Shown one piece after another: positions 63,586-64,000 of a stretch of 64,000 nucleotides of DNA. The translations under genes were made by a program, and so were the position numbers. The stretch is from a bacterium (lineage in GTDB: Bacteria; BMS3Abin14), in contig CP070719.1 in assembly GCA_020350725.1 (NCBI GenBank), positions 2,410,897-2,474,896 of the forward strand, read 5' to 3'. Below the pieces are notes generated by a model, which did not search any database, was not told the DNA's origin, and saw only the letters and a list, made by a program, of their open reading frames with translations. Position 1 is the first letter of the stretch; each line of letters opens with the position of its first letter.

Positions 63586-64000
<415 letters not shown>

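Overview
The window is about 64 kb of GC-rich bacterial chromosome with dense, orthodox gene spacing. There is no insertion sequence, phage, CRISPR array or tRNA gene that I can see. It ends inside the 5' part of a 16S rRNA gene. The gene content points to a Gram-negative anaerobe or facultative anaerobe of the deltaproteobacterial (Desulfobacterota-like) kind. The pointers are ferredoxin-linked 2-oxoacid oxidoreductases, a di-heme b-type fumarate reductase/succinate dehydrogenase, rubrerythrin, very large multiheme c-type cytochromes, NtrYX, and an Agl/Glt-like TolQR-driven envelope machine with TPR lipoproteins. The lineage is an inference; the 16S fragment at 63586-64000 would settle it.

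Layout. 144-8417 (+) is a TCA-cycle operon: sucCD, korD-korA-korB, then frd/sdhCAB, then the detached korC, closed by a clear terminator. 8576-11647 holds rubrerythrin, a J-domain protein (-), a SMUG1-type uracil-DNA glycosylase and a flavodoxin-like protein. 12096-14333 (+) is a monomeric NADP isocitrate dehydrogenase with its own terminator. 14531-16409 (-) has a small 4-TM membrane protein and an M48 metalloprotease lipoprotein. 16709-22092 (+) is a DUF4390 protein, NtrY, NtrX and an M29 aminopeptidase. 22307-27302 (+) is an aryl-pyruvate module: solute-binding protein, IorA, IorB and a phenylacetate-CoA ligase-type enzyme. 27406-30591 has two unrecognised exported proteins and an ACL5-type (thermospermine-like) aminopropyltransferase. 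30862-38079 (+) is a TetR-controlled TolC/adaptor/RND efflux operon with a secreted coiled-coil protein behind it. 38331-44933 (-) has a DUF438/hemerythrin/PAS protein, then, read from the far end, a class A penicillin-binding protein, a 31-heme cytochrome and a tetraheme cytochrome. 45317-47000 (+) has an HD-domain protein, a gamma carbonic anhydrase-like protein and a stand-alone cyclic-nucleotide-binding domain.

47011-59595 (-) is the most system-like block: OmpA/DUF2135 protein, small exported protein, three large TPR proteins (two of them lipoproteins), a small exported protein, TolQ, two TolR paralogues, a GltG/PglI-like protein with FHA-like and TonB-like ends, and a periplasmic HEAT-repeat protein. 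I read it as a complete proton-channel-driven, periplasm-spanning machine related to the Myxococcus Agl/Glt set. Its function here is unknown, and one of its two TolR subunits lacks the usual membrane aspartate. 59803-63326 (+) has Ppx/GppA, tyrosyl-tRNA synthetase and a LysM lytic transglycosylase, followed by the rRNA operon promoter region.

A second, non-coding theme runs through the window. At least a dozen intergenic spacers carry short degenerate arrays, of quite different base sequence, that share a strict 7-bp period. They often begin exactly at, or supply, the stop codon of the preceding gene. Most other oddities are small: TTG starts at iorA, tolC, the J-domain gene and the 657-residue TPR gene, and a 39-bp operator palindrome laid over the tetR promoter.
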